Shown: positions 44,794 to 53,647 of the stretch, in pieces
How positions within the stretch are numbered: position 1 is the stretch's first letter
Layout: each line of letters opens with the position of its first letter
NCBI RefSeq assembly: GCF_014218335.1
Contig: NZ_AP023367.1
Location: 3,411,501-3,475,500, forward strand
From: Anaerocolumna cellulosilytica
GTDB taxonomy: Bacteria > Bacillota > Clostridia > Lachnospirales > Lachnospiraceae
DNA: 64,000 bases
Direction: 5' to 3'
The notes under the pieces: generated by a model
What the model was told of the DNA's origin: nothing
The model's database searches: none
The model's input: the letters and a program-made list of their open reading frames with translations, nothing else
Position numbers and translations under genes: made by a program

Positions 44794-47043
44794 TTAATAG
44801 CTGTTCATTGGGTCAAAATCGAATTGTACCGTACATCCATTAAATTGTTCTGAATAATTAATATACCCCTCCAGATAGTTTTTCAATCCAATGAGAACTC
44901 TGTATTCTAATTGTTTTATATATAGCATAAAGCGATATATATCATTCGCTCTGGAAAGTGACGCCGGAGCAGGCCCGATTACAACCGTTTCTTTCTCAAA
45001 GCCTTCCGCAGAAAGCCACTCTTTTGTTGCACCGCTTATTAATTCAGATGCCAACAAGCCCTTTCCTTCATCTTTAGCTGCAATTAATACCGCCAGAATG
45101 TGAGCCGCCGGCGGATACATAAGCATTTTGCGATAATTCATTTCCTGTCTGTAAAATCCCTCATAATCATTATGACTAGCAGCTACAATGCTGTAATGCT
45201 CCGGCTGATATGTCTGTATAACTACTTCTCCCGGAAGTTTCCCTCTTCCTGCCCTTCCTGCCGCCTGAGCTAACAGCTGATACGTCCGTTCAGAAGCTCT
45301 GTAGTCAGAAGCGTAAAGGGATAAATCTGCAGCTAATATTCCTACCAGAGTTACTCTGGGAAAATCATGCCCTTTAACAATCATCTGGGTACCTACCAGT
45401 ATATCTGCCTCCTGGTTAGAAAATGCTGCTAATATCTTTTCATGACCATCCTTTTGTTTTGTTGTATCCATATCCATTCGCAGTATCCTTGCTCCAGGAA
45501 ATTCTTTTCTTACCATCTCCTCTACTTTCTGGGTACCTGTCCCAAAGGAGGCAATGTACTTTGAACTACAGGAAGGGCATTTATCCGGCATTGCGGCTTC
45601 ATGTCCGCAATAATGACATACCAGCTTCCCGTTATTATGAGCTGTCAGGGAGATATCACAGTGAGGACATTTCATAACATATCCACAGCTACGACAGGAT
45701 ACAAAGCCGGCATAGCCACGCCTGTTAATAAAAAGCATAATCTGCTCTTTCTTTTGAAGTCTGTCTAGCATAAGTTCTTTTAATCTTATGCTAAATATAG
45801 ATTTATTTCTCTTTTTTAATTCTTCCCTTAGATCCTCCACCCATATATCCGGCAGGCAGCCATCTCCGTTTCTTGTTGGCAGAGTATATAATATATATTC
45901 TCCTTGCAGTGCTTTATAATAGGCTTCTAAAGACGGGGTAGCTGATCCAAGTATCACACCGGCACCGGAAAGCCTTGCCCGTTCTATTGCCACCTCTCTG
46001 GCATGATATTTAGGCGGATGCTCACTCTTATAACTTCCCTCATGTTCTTCATCAATAATAATTAAACCCAAATCCTCAAAAGGAGTAAATAAGGCTGACC
46101 TGGGACCTATCATAATATCAATGTCACCATTCTTCGCCCGCAGATACTGGTCATACCGTTCTCCCTGAGAAAGTCTTGAATTCATGATAGAGACTCTGTC
46201 ACCAAACCGATTATAAAACCGCATAACCGTCTGATAAGTTAGTGCAATTTCCGGAATCAGCATTATAACTTGCCTCCCCTGTGATATTACCTCTGCTATA
46301 ATTTCAATATAGACTTCTGTTTTACCGCTGCCGGTAACTCCATGCAGCAGGCAGGCCGTATAAATACCCTCCCTGTATTTATTAATAATGTCCTCCACAA
46401 TTTGCTTTTGCTCCGGTGATAATATAATATCCTTTCGATTTGATGCAGTTGCCTGTACCGGATTCCGGTAAAGTCTTTTAGCATCAGTAGTAATGATACC
46501 TATATGTTCCAGGTCCTTGATAGTCTGTCTGGCTATGTTTAGTTTGTTGACTGCCAAATCATAATCCAGTTCTTTTTCCTTAAGAAGCTCTTCTAATAAC
46601 CTGACCCTGCCACGGTTATTCTTCTTTTTTGAAAGTTCTAAGAATTCATGTGCTTCCTCTGTTGCAGCTATTAGGCGAATACTTTTCTTTTCCTTTGCTT
46701 TTACAGACTTTTTAACCGGTATAACCGTCTTTAATGCATCGTTCATGGTAGCACCAAAGGTTTCCTTAATCCAATATGCAAGGTGTATTAGCTGACTTTC
46801 AATCACCAATGCATCGGTTATAATCTCATGAATTGGTTTAATGGCCTCTACCTTCCAATTGGGTTTGCTGGATATATTAACAATATATCCTTTTATAAAA
46901 CGATTCCCTTTGCCAAAGGGTACTAATGTCCTTGCTCCAATAACCGCCTTCGCAAGAAGCTCCTCCGGTATAGAATACTGATAGGTTTTATCCAGGTTTT
47001 CATGGGATATGTCCACAATAATATCTGCATATTTAATTGACAC
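44794..47043 (-). CDS. priA: PriA, primosomal helicase
   Basis: PriA recognises stalled forks and D-loops and reloads the replicative helicase. The 749-residue protein has an N-terminal DNA-binding domain, the helicase Walker A loop GVTGSGKTEVYIE, the DEEH box (IIIDEEHEGSY), eight zinc-binding cysteines between helicase lobes (CRSCGYVMKCPHCD ... CHYCG ... CPSC), and the lobe motif QMIVKGHDFPRVTLVGI. The start is taken as the GTG at 47041-47043, six bases after AGGTG; another GTG lies three codons upstream. Confidence 0.97.
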   Translation of the reverse strand: MSIKYADIIVDISHENLDKTYQYSIPEELLAKAVIGARTLVPFGKGNRFIKGYIVNISSKPNWKVEAIKPIHEIITDALVIESQLIHLAYWIKETFGATMNDALKTVIPVKKSVKAKEKKSIRLIAATEEAHEFLELSKKKNNRGRVRLLEELLKEKELDYDLAVNKLNIARQTIKDLEHIGIITTDAKRLYRNPVQATASNRKDIILSPEQKQIVEDIINKYREGIYTACLLHGVTGSGKTEVYIEIIAEVISQGRQVIMLIPEIALTYQTVMRFYNRFGDRVSIMNSRLSQGERYDQYLRAKNGDIDIMIGPRSALFTPFEDLGLIIIDEEHEGSYKSEHPPKYHAREVAIERARLSGAGVILGSATPSLEAYYKALQGEYILYTLPTRNGDGCLPDIWVEDLREELKKRNKSIFSIRLKELMLDRLQKKEQIMLFINRRGYAGFVSCRSCGYVMKCPHCDISLTAHNNGKLVCHYCGHEAAMPDKCPSCSSKYIASFGTGTQKVEEMVRKEFPGARILRMDMDTTKQKDGHEKILAAFSNQEADILVGTQMIVKGHDFPRVTLVGILAADLSLYASDYRASERTYQLLAQAAGRAGRGKLPGEVVIQTYQPEHYSIVAASHNDYEGFYRQEMNYRKMLMYPPAAHILAVLIAAKDEGKGLLASELISGATKEWLSAEGFEKETVVIGPAPASLSRANDIYRFMLYIKQLEYRVLIGLKNYLEGYINYSEQFNGCTVQFDFDPMNSY

Positions 47044-47070
47044 GCCAATCACCTGCCTTTACTTTCACAC

Positions 47071-48528
47071 TTATTTAAAGTGAGCTATTAAATAGTTCAC
47101 AATTTCATCAGTCTTCATACCTCTGGATCCTTTTACCAGTATTCCATCACCAGGTTTTAGATAACTTCTTAAAAAGTCAGAAACCGTCTGGTTATCATCA
47201 AAGCAATATGTTTCTATTGGTGATTTTTGATCCTTCACTGCCTGTGCAATATAGGCAGCATCTTCCCCAACGGTTATCAGAGCATCCACCTTCAAGGAAC
47301 TGATGGTAACGCCTACCTCATAATGGCATTGCTTTGATATTTCTCCTAATTCCTTAACGTCTGCAAGTACAGCAACTCTACGTCTCACATTCTCAAGCGC
47401 CAGTAATACCTGCACCCCGCTTTTCATAGAGTCAGGACTTGCATTATAAGAATCATCAATTATAGTTAAACCGTTTACCTCTTTTATCTGTCCCCTCATA
47501 GCTATGGGCAGATAATGTTTCAGCCCTTCCCCTGCAACAGCAGCCGGTATCTGATACAGCTCCGCAACCGCAAGCGCCGCAAGGGCATTATAAACATTAT
47601 GAAGACCAAGCACTTGCAAAGTTATCTCTTCTTCCAGTAACAGTTTTTCTTCCTTTTGCTCATTATATGTTATCTTTTTATAAGTAAAACGAGTTCCTCC
47701 GTCTTGTGTTCGGATATCCTCAGCCAGATAAGTGCAGCCGGATGCCGTTCCATAAGCTATTCTTTTACAACCGGTCAGTTTTTCTTCTGTCACCTGACCT
47801 AATTTAAGTTCATCTAGAGCCTTGCCATTCTCAGGTATCAACTCGCATAACAAATCATCATTCCCATTAACAAAGAGTACCGAAGTTTCTGAAAAGCAAT
47901 TAATAATATTTAGTTTCTCTTTTCTAATGTTTTCTCTGGTTTTTAGCTGCGCAATATGGGACACGCCGATATTAGTTACGACAGCCGTTTCAGGTCTTGC
48001 AATATCTGCAAGTCTTCCCATTTCTCCTTCTTCACTCATCCCCATCTCAATAACCGCAATTTCATGCTCGGGCTCCAGTCTTAACATCATTAAGGGAAGA
48101 CCTACTTGACTATTCATATTGCCTTCTGTTTTTAATACACGGTATTTGGTTTCCAGTGCAGCTGCAATCATCTCTTTGGTAGTTGTTTTACCCACACTTC
48201 CTGTAATCCCTACTACCGGAACGGAAAATTTATTACGGTAATAGGTACCAAGTTGCTGCAACGCTTTAAGGGTATCTTCTACTTTAATATAGGCTTTATC
48301 TGTTTCATACTCTAATTCCCGACTGGTTAAGCACGCCTTTGCACCGTTTTCAAAGGCATCATTCATAAAATCATGTGCATCTGTTCTCTCGCCGATAATA
48401 GGTACAAACAAAGCATCCGGTGATAAATTTTTTGAATTGGTACTGACAGAAGTGACTGTTACACCAGTATCACCATATATAATGCCTTCAACCGCATCTG
48501 CAATCTCTTTTATACTTAAAGCTACCAT
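47071..48528 (-). CDS. murF: MurF, UDP-MurNAc-tripeptide:D-Ala-D-Ala ligase
   Basis: MurF adds D-Ala-D-Ala to complete the UDP-MurNAc-pentapeptide. The 485-residue Mur ligase has the ATP loop GITGSVGKTTTKEM near residue 108, the EMGMSEEGEM stretch, and the C-terminal motif DDSYNASPDSMKSGVQVL. It starts 66 bases after murE. These two ligases form a pair at the head of the operon, away from murD and mraY. Confidence 0.97.
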   Translation of the reverse strand: MVALSIKEIADAVEGIIYGDTGVTVTSVSTNSKNLSPDALFVPIIGERTDAHDFMNDAFENGAKACLTSRELEYETDKAYIKVEDTLKALQQLGTYYRNKFSVPVVGITGSVGKTTTKEMIAAALETKYRVLKTEGNMNSQVGLPLMMLRLEPEHEIAVIEMGMSEEGEMGRLADIARPETAVVTNIGVSHIAQLKTRENIRKEKLNIINCFSETSVLFVNGNDDLLCELIPENGKALDELKLGQVTEEKLTGCKRIAYGTASGCTYLAEDIRTQDGGTRFTYKKITYNEQKEEKLLLEEEITLQVLGLHNVYNALAALAVAELYQIPAAVAGEGLKHYLPIAMRGQIKEVNGLTIIDDSYNASPDSMKSGVQVLLALENVRRRVAVLADVKELGEISKQCHYEVGVTISSLKVDALITVGEDAAYIAQAVKDQKSPIETYCFDDNQTVSDFLRSYLKPGDGILVKGSRGMKTDEIVNYLIAHFK

Positions 48529-48594
48529 AGATTTCCTGCTTTCTTTCCTGCTTTTTACTTTTTATTTAACTGTTTTTAATGCTTACATACGATT

Positions 48595-50076
48595 CTATAA
48601 TATCTGTTTACCTTCTGCCTTTAATTCAGCAAGTATTTCACATATTAAATCTCTTTCATCCATCTTATACTTAACTCCACGAATTTCCTGATAATCTTCA
48701 TGCCCTTTACCGGCTAAGATAATAACATCACCTTCTTGTGCATGTTCCATACAGTAGCGGATAGCCTCTTTTCTGTCAATAATTGCAATATAAGCACCAT
48801 CCGCCTTCTTTACACCCGTTATAATATCGTCCAAAATAGCTTCCGGCTCTTCATCCCTAGGATTGTCAGAGGTTACAACTGTTAAATCTGCAAGCTTAGA
48901 TGCTATTTCTCCCATTTCAAATCTTCTTAATTTGGAACGATTTCCACCGCAGCCAAATAAGCAGACCAACCGTTTCGGATTGTATTCTTTAAGAGTTGAT
49001 AACAGACTTTCTAAACTCATAGCATTATGAGCATAGTCTATCATCATAGAGAAATTATCAGAAACCTTTACTGGTTCAACTCTTCCTTTTACCTTTACAG
49101 CTTCAAGTGCCTTTTGTATAACAGGTATTTCAATTCCAAAATGTCTGCAAATAGCAATTGCTGTAAGGGAATTGTAGACATTAAACTTACCCGGCACACC
49201 CAACATTACATCCATCTCTAACAAACCTCTCACCTGATAGGAAACTCCAAGTGTACCATCTTTACTGTGAAGGTCTATATTCGTTGCCTGTAAATCAGCC
49301 TTTTCACTGGTTCCGTAGGTTTCTAACGAACAAGTATGACCTTCTGTTACCTGCTCCATGTGGACATCATCACAATTAGCGATTCCTACCTTGCAGTTTT
49401 TAAATAACAACCCTTTGCAGGCCATATATTCATCAAAATCCTTATGTTCTGCCGGGCCGATGTGATCCGGTTCAATATTAGTAAAAATACCATAATCAAA
49501 CGTGAACCCTGCTACACGGTTTTGCATTAATCCCTGTGAAGAAACCTCCATAACTACACAATCGCAGCCAGCTTCTTCCATTTTATGAAAATATTCCTGG
49601 ATAACATAGGATTCCGGGGTCGTATTCCCTGCCGGTATTGCCTCTTCACCGATGATTGCTTCTATTGTACCGATAAGTCCAGTTTTTACACCGGCACCTT
49701 CAAGAATGGATTTTACCATATAAGCAGTTGTTGTCTTCCCCTTTGTTCCGGTAATACCAATGGTTTTTAATCTGGATGCAGGATAATTAAAATAAGCTGC
49801 GGACATACATGCCAAAGCAAGACGGCTGTTAGGCACTTGAATCACCGTTACCCCCTCCGGTACCTCAACCCTTTTTTCCACAATGACGGCTGCTGCTCCT
49901 TTTGCAGATACCTCCGTTACAAACTCATGTCCATCTTTAACGGCACCTGGAATACATACAAATACACACCCCTCAGACGCTTTTCTGGAATCATAAATTA
50001 AAGCAGTTATGTCTTTATCCACTGTTCCTTCTAAAATCTTATACTCTACCTTTTTTAAAAGATCTGATAACTTCAT
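48595..50076 (-). CDS. murE: MurE, UDP-MurNAc-dipeptide:meso-DAP ligase
   Basis: MurE adds the third residue of the peptide stem. The 493-residue protein has the ATP loop GITGTKGKTTTAYM near residue 109, the carboxylated-lysine region, and the substrate motif DNPRDEEPE near residue 408. DNPR is the signature of the meso-diaminopimelate enzymes, as opposed to the lysine-adding type, so this organism probably has DAP-type peptidoglycan. It is the first gene of the operon. A terminator-like hairpin lies 15 bases ahead of its start codon. Confidence 0.96.
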   Translation of the reverse strand: MKLSDLLKKVEYKILEGTVDKDITALIYDSRKASEGCVFVCIPGAVKDGHEFVTEVSAKGAAAVIVEKRVEVPEGVTVIQVPNSRLALACMSAAYFNYPASRLKTIGITGTKGKTTTAYMVKSILEGAGVKTGLIGTIEAIIGEEAIPAGNTTPESYVIQEYFHKMEEAGCDCVVMEVSSQGLMQNRVAGFTFDYGIFTNIEPDHIGPAEHKDFDEYMACKGLLFKNCKVGIANCDDVHMEQVTEGHTCSLETYGTSEKADLQATNIDLHSKDGTLGVSYQVRGLLEMDVMLGVPGKFNVYNSLTAIAICRHFGIEIPVIQKALEAVKVKGRVEPVKVSDNFSMMIDYAHNAMSLESLLSTLKEYNPKRLVCLFGCGGNRSKLRRFEMGEIASKLADLTVVTSDNPRDEEPEAILDDIITGVKKADGAYIAIIDRKEAIRYCMEHAQEGDVIILAGKGHEDYQEIRGVKYKMDERDLICEILAELKAEGKQIL

Positions 50077-50090
50077 AAAATGTACCTAAT

Positions 50091-50127
50091 GAAAAACTGT
50101 TCTTACTTAATATAAGTGGAACAGTTT
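50091..50127 (-). promoter_or_regulatory. Terminator-like hairpin in the murE leader (possible attenuator)
   Basis: On the minus strand AAACTGTTC pairs perfectly with GAACAGTTT (50119-50127 with 50094-50102), with an inner ACTTA/TAAGT stem, followed by a run of five T residues that includes the end of the stem. It lies 15 bases before the murE ATG and downstream of the candidate promoter, so it would be in the leader RNA. Confidence 0.55.
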
Positions 50128-50202
50128 CCAGCCACAAATGCAAGGTTGAAAGCGGCTTGGTGGCATATCCTTTCCTAAATTATATTTTCTTTCAGCCCGT
50201 TG

Positions 50203-50230
50203 TTTATACATTATTAATACTATATTACAA
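50203..50230 (-). promoter_or_regulatory. Candidate promoter of the murE operon
   Basis: TTGTAA (50225-50230) and TATAAA (50203-50208) are 16 bases apart on the minus strand. The leader would be about 120 bases. The -35 box touches the tail of the terminator at 50228-50261. Confidence 0.4.
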
Positions 50231-50261
50231 AATCCCATCCAAAATAATACTCTGGATGGGA
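50228..50261 (-). terminator. Terminator between the unknown gene and murE
   Basis: An 8-bp stem, TCCCATCC (on either strand) at 50233-50240 and 50254-50261, is followed by TTTTG on the minus strand. It ends transcription from the gene at 50435-51394. Confidence 0.7.
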
Positions 50262-50434
50262 ATAATTCATGACAAAAATCGTATGTCAGTACTTAATTGA
50301 TATGTTCCACAGCGAATGAACTTTGGCATATTTCACCGTTAATTATATAACACCTGAAAAACCTTGTCAATGAAGAAACAAAGTCACCAACAAGGTCAAG
50401 CAGAGGATTATACAAGCCAGTATTGCAGTATCTA

Positions 50435-51394
50435 TTACAAATAAGACCACTCCATAGTTAAGATATACTCTTTTTCCAGTACACAAACCTTCTGTATTGC
50501 TTCTAAAAAGGGTAACAGTGAATTCTTCTCATTGGAAAGCTTGAGATTGTATTTGTGAAGAATTGCTAGGATAACATTCCATTCCTCTAAAATCATTTTT
50601 CGAATATTCACTATCGTAGAACAATCCTGAAATAATTTGCAATGCTGATAATATTGAGAACCAATCCTATCAACCATACGAATCGGTACTAATGTCTGAA
50701 AGAAAAGCTCATTCTTTCTATAGAATTCTTCCCACTGCCCCGGTTTATATAACTTTTCTTCTATATAATGAAGTAATTCTTCAACTCGGTTAATTCCTTG
50801 TATGATAAACCTTTGATTTTCCCGGTAGTTATTAAGAAAATTCTCTCTGGCTGAAAAAACGGAAGAATTGGTTTCTTTTTTCTCATAACTTATTATTACA
50901 ATCTCTTTATTGGGATTATGCTCCGACTGGTATCCTAACCGAACTTCCTCACTACTACAGGTCCTTACTGCTGTATCAACTCCTATGGTATTAATATAGG
51001 TAATATTTCCGTTATATTCACTAAGTATCAACATGTAATTATTATAATGCCCCTTATGATAGACTTCTTCAATTGCTGCTATATAACAGGCATCCACAGG
51101 AACAAACAGAAAAAAATTCTTTTTCCGATATTCTTTTATTACTTGAATTAATTCCGGCACCATGCCTACTTTTTCTATTCTGAAGCCTTCCTCTTTCAAC
51201 AATTGAAAAACATCTTTTTTACTTTTTCGGCTTACAGAAAGTAATCCTTCTTCCCCGTAATAAAAAATATCATTTTGTAAAACCGGTAATATGTCACCTC
51301 TAACTGAATAAATCAGAGAAATAATAGGATTATCATGACAGGAATAATAATATGTATCCTGAAATGGCTTAACCTCTAATATCCCCTCTGCCAT
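50435..51394 (-). CDS. Protein of unknown function (perhaps BtrH-N-like)
   Basis: I do not recognise this 319-residue protein with confidence. It starts MAEGILEVKPFQDTYYYSCH; the stretch YYYSCHDNPIISLIYSVRGD with a Cys-His pair recalls the N-terminal domain of BtrH-like proteins of peptide and antibiotic biosynthesis clusters, but this is a weak impression. The middle has a segment FLFVPVDACYIAAIEEVYHKG, and the second half is helical and rich in Tyr, Glu and Lys. No signal or membrane helix is seen. The ATG at 51392-51394 has AAAGGGG upstream. It has its own promoter and terminator and no neighbours of a biosynthetic cluster. Confidence 0.6.
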   Translation of the reverse strand: MAEGILEVKPFQDTYYYSCHDNPIISLIYSVRGDILPVLQNDIFYYGEEGLLSVSRKSKKDVFQLLKEEGFRIEKVGMVPELIQVIKEYRKKNFFLFVPVDACYIAAIEEVYHKGHYNNYMLILSEYNGNITYINTIGVDTAVRTCSSEEVRLGYQSEHNPNKEIVIISYEKKETNSSVFSARENFLNNYRENQRFIIQGINRVEELLHYIEEKLYKPGQWEEFYRKNELFFQTLVPIRMVDRIGSQYYQHCKLFQDCSTIVNIRKMILEEWNVILAILHKYNLKLSNEKNSLLPFLEAIQKVCVLEKEYILTMEWSYL

Positions 51395-51531
51395 ATAAAA
51401 CGCCCCTTTTCTTTTTAAGTAATGATATACGCTAATCTCCCCCAAGATTAATATAAAAAAATTCTTTTCACTCACCATATCTAAGCAGATTTGGTATGCA
51501 ATGTAAACGAATGAATTATTTTTAACAACTT

Positions 51532-51560
51532 ATAATAACATATATGGTATTTTTTGTAAA
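51532..51560 (-). promoter_or_regulatory. Promoter of the unknown gene at 50435-51394
   Basis: TTTACA (51555-51560), 17 bases, TATTAT (51532-51537) on the minus strand is a good sigma-A match. The leader is about 130 bases. Confidence 0.6.
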
Positions 51561-51617
51561 CTTCCACCTGCTTGTGTTTCGCTTTCATCTACAATAGTAC
51601 CTTTTAACAATTATTTT

Positions 51618-52079
51618 TTAGTATTTATTTACTATTTCCTCTATCTTACTAATAAGTTTAGGCTGAATGTGTGGATACGTTAAGTTCTCTGGAAGTGAAT
51701 CAAAAAATACCACCTTTTCCATTTCAGAATCGGGCATAGGCCCAAATTCTTTGATATTAGCAAAATACAGCATGCCGTAGGACTCCTCATCTAACTCCTG
51801 TTTTTCATTATGATTCTGTGTCTCCTTATTTATTGTATTCTTTACTGAATAAACGCATACTGGATATATATCATAAATTATTGCTCCTGTTTCCTCAAAA
51901 AGTTCCCGTTTTGCAGCAGCTAATATATCTTCGCCGCTATCCCGGTGTCCTCCCGGCACTTCAAAGGTAGCTCTTTCCTTATGCTTACAATAAACCCATT
52001 GGTTTTGATATTTTGATACAATAACTGCAAATTTAAGCAGTTCATCTTCTACTGAATCATAAAAATGTACTTCAGTCAT
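51618..52079 (-). CDS. NUDIX hydrolase
   Basis: The 153-residue protein has a complete NUDIX box, GHRDSGEDILAAAKRELFEE followed by TGA, at about residues 47-69, which coordinates Mg for hydrolysis of nucleoside diphosphate-linked substrates. The substrate cannot be predicted from this sequence. The ATG at 52077-52079 is chosen for AAGGAGG upstream; the frame extends further to 52139 without a ribosome site. It stands alone, divergent from the zinc-ribbon gene. Confidence 0.92.
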   Translation of the reverse strand: MTEVHFYDSVEDELLKFAVIVSKYQNQWVYCKHKERATFEVPGGHRDSGEDILAAAKRELFEETGAIIYDIYPVCVYSVKNTINKETQNHNEKQELDEESYGMLYFANIKEFGPMPDSEMEKVVFFDSLPENLTYPHIQPKLISKIEEIVNKY

Positions 52080-52323
52080 ACTATCCTCCTTATAACAGTC
52101 AATCTTATCTAATTCGCATACCTTTGCCAACCCAAACATCAGTTCTATTTTAGCATAAAACTATTCTTTTGCCAACCCCTTCTTTTAATTCCCTGGCAGA
52201 ACCGGTAACACATCTTTTAAATCTTCCCCTTCTATGATATACTCTTCTAGAGTATGCGTATTAAGACATGCCCTAATTAAATACATTTACATATTGTGTG
52301 AAATATGCAGATAGGAGTTAGAT

Positions 52324-52698
52324 ATGTTTTTTATTATGGGAATATCTTCTGGAGAGAAAAAAATTAATTTTGTTCAGACCTTTGTCTGTAATGTTTGTGG
52401 GCAATTCGGCAGATATGAAGTATTTATGACCTATACCTGCCTGAGCCTGTTCTTTATCCCCGTACTTCGCTGGAACAAGCAATACTACATTAAATCTTCC
52501 TGCTGTAGTACTATATATTCCATAGAAAAGGAACTAGGAAAAAGAATTCAAAGGGGAGAGCCGGTAACTCTTTTAGAGAGTGACTTAACGATAGCCTACA
52601 CAGGTAATAATCGTTTTTCTTCAAAACAATGCCCGACCTGCGGCCGCATATCCGACCCAGAAGATTCTTTTTGTTCTAAATGTGGAAGCTGTTTATAA
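52324..52698 (+). CDS. Zinc-ribbon protein of unknown function
   Basis: This 124-residue protein has four cysteine pairs or near-pairs: CNVCG near residue 22, SCC near 59, and a C-terminal zinc ribbon CPTCGRISDPEDSFCSKCGS. The first half (VQTFVCNVCGQFGRYEVFMT) matches a family of short zinc-ribbon proteins common in Firmicutes with no known function. A hydrophobic stretch (CLSLFFIPVLRW) could associate with the membrane. The ribosome site is in a copy of the CAGATAGGAGTTA motif seen upstream of murD and mraY. Confidence 0.82.
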   Translation: MFFIMGISSGEKKINFVQTFVCNVCGQFGRYEVFMTYTCLSLFFIPVLRWNKQYYIKSSCCSTIYSIEKELGKRIQRGEPVTLLESDLTIAYTGNNRFSSKQCPTCGRISDPEDSFCSKCGSCL

Positions 52699-52816
52699 AT
52701 TCTTACAAAGTTGATCTTTCGGATTAAAAGGGACGTTACAGGAAATAACTTATAGTATACAAATATAGAATAAATGAATATTTAGATAGATGTGCGTTCA
52801 CACAGACAGGAGAACT

Positions 52817-53464
52817 ATGGAAAAGAAACCTAAAATAACCACTCCAAGATACCAACAGATTGCAACCGATATTGCAGCAAAAATAGTCGACAAACAGTAC
52901 TCTGTAGGAGATAAGATTTATGCAAGATCTTCCCTTGCCAGTACTTACGGAGTTTCTTCTGAGACAGCAAGGAGAGCTATTAGTATACTGTCTGACCTGA
53001 ATATTGTAGATACTACAAAAGGCAGCGGAGTCGTGATAAAATCTTATGAAAATGCTTTAAAATTTGTAAGACAGTACAAAGATATACAGACTATAAATAA
53101 TTTGAAGCATGAGATAATGGAAAGTGTGGAAAGACAGACAAAAGAACTGGAACATTTTAATCAGAGTCTTATTAAATTAATAGACCATACTGACCGTTTC
53201 CGTAGCATTAATCCATTTGTACCATTTGAATTAGAGATAACACCAGAAACTCCCTATCTTAATAAAACAATTGAGGAAGTTAATTTCTGGCATAATACCA
53301 CTGCTACCATTATAGCTATCAAACGCAATGATTCCCTTATTATGTCACCCGGCCCTTATGCAGTCTTTATGGAGCAGGATATTCTCTATTTTGTCGGCGA
53401 TGAGAACAGCCAGCAACGAGCAAGAATTTTTATGTATCCAGATAATACATCTACGAATAAATAA
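52817..53464 (+). CDS. GntR-type regulator with C-terminal RCK_C domain (BusR-like)
   Basis: The 215-residue protein has an N-terminal GntR winged helix (about residues 8-80; PRYQQIATDIAAKIVDKQYS and SLASTYGVSSETARRAISIL), a helical coiled-coil linker, and a C-terminal RCK_C/TrkA-C domain (about 130-207; PFELEITPETPYLNKTIEEV). This is the layout of BusR, a c-di-AMP-responsive repressor of osmolyte uptake in lactic acid bacteria. Regulation by c-di-AMP here is inference. The ATG at 52817 follows AGGAG. Its targets are not evident, since the adjacent sugar operon is convergent. Confidence 0.87.
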   Translation: MEKKPKITTPRYQQIATDIAAKIVDKQYSVGDKIYARSSLASTYGVSSETARRAISILSDLNIVDTTKGSGVVIKSYENALKFVRQYKDIQTINNLKHEIMESVERQTKELEHFNQSLIKLIDHTDRFRSINPFVPFELEITPETPYLNKTIEEVNFWHNTTATIIAIKRNDSLIMSPGPYAVFMEQDILYFVGDENSQQRARIFMYPDNTSTNK

Positions 53465-53544
53465 CCAGCTATACTAAATGGTTATGAGAGGACTTTTTGC
53501 ATCCTAATCACATAGCAGCCGCCAGCAAAGAGCTTAAAGGATAA

Positions 53545-53589
53545 TGCAAAAATCCGCCTTGGTCTATAAAAACCGACCAGGGCGGATTT
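53545..53589 (-). terminator. Terminator of the sugar ABC operon
   Basis: Arms AAATCCGCC (53550-53558) and GGCGGATTT (53581-53589), extended by TGGTC/GACCA, form a strong GC-rich stem. On the minus strand it is followed by TTTTTGC. It may also act on the plus-strand regulator gene, although the T-run there is poor. An overlapping hairpin (about 53492-53555) could compete with it. Confidence 0.85.
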
Positions 53590-53647
53590 AATCTCATACA
53601 TACTACTGTTTTATACTATTATTTTTTATCTACAAATTACTTCTTCC

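Larger units (their letters stand above)
50077..50434 (-). other. Intergenic region upstream of murE
   Basis: In transcription order this 358-base gap holds a weak hairpin near 50365-50400 after the gene of unknown function, a clear terminator (50228-50261), a candidate promoter (50203-50230), a GCCAC/GTGGC hairpin (about 50131-50165), and a second hairpin with a T-run (50091-50127) just ahead of murE. No gene is apparent. Confidence 0.6.

Noticed and set aside
50077-50434. A known riboswitch or T-box upstream of murE
   Set aside because: No T-box sequence, antiterminator bulge or other recognisable riboswitch core was found; only simple hairpins are seen.
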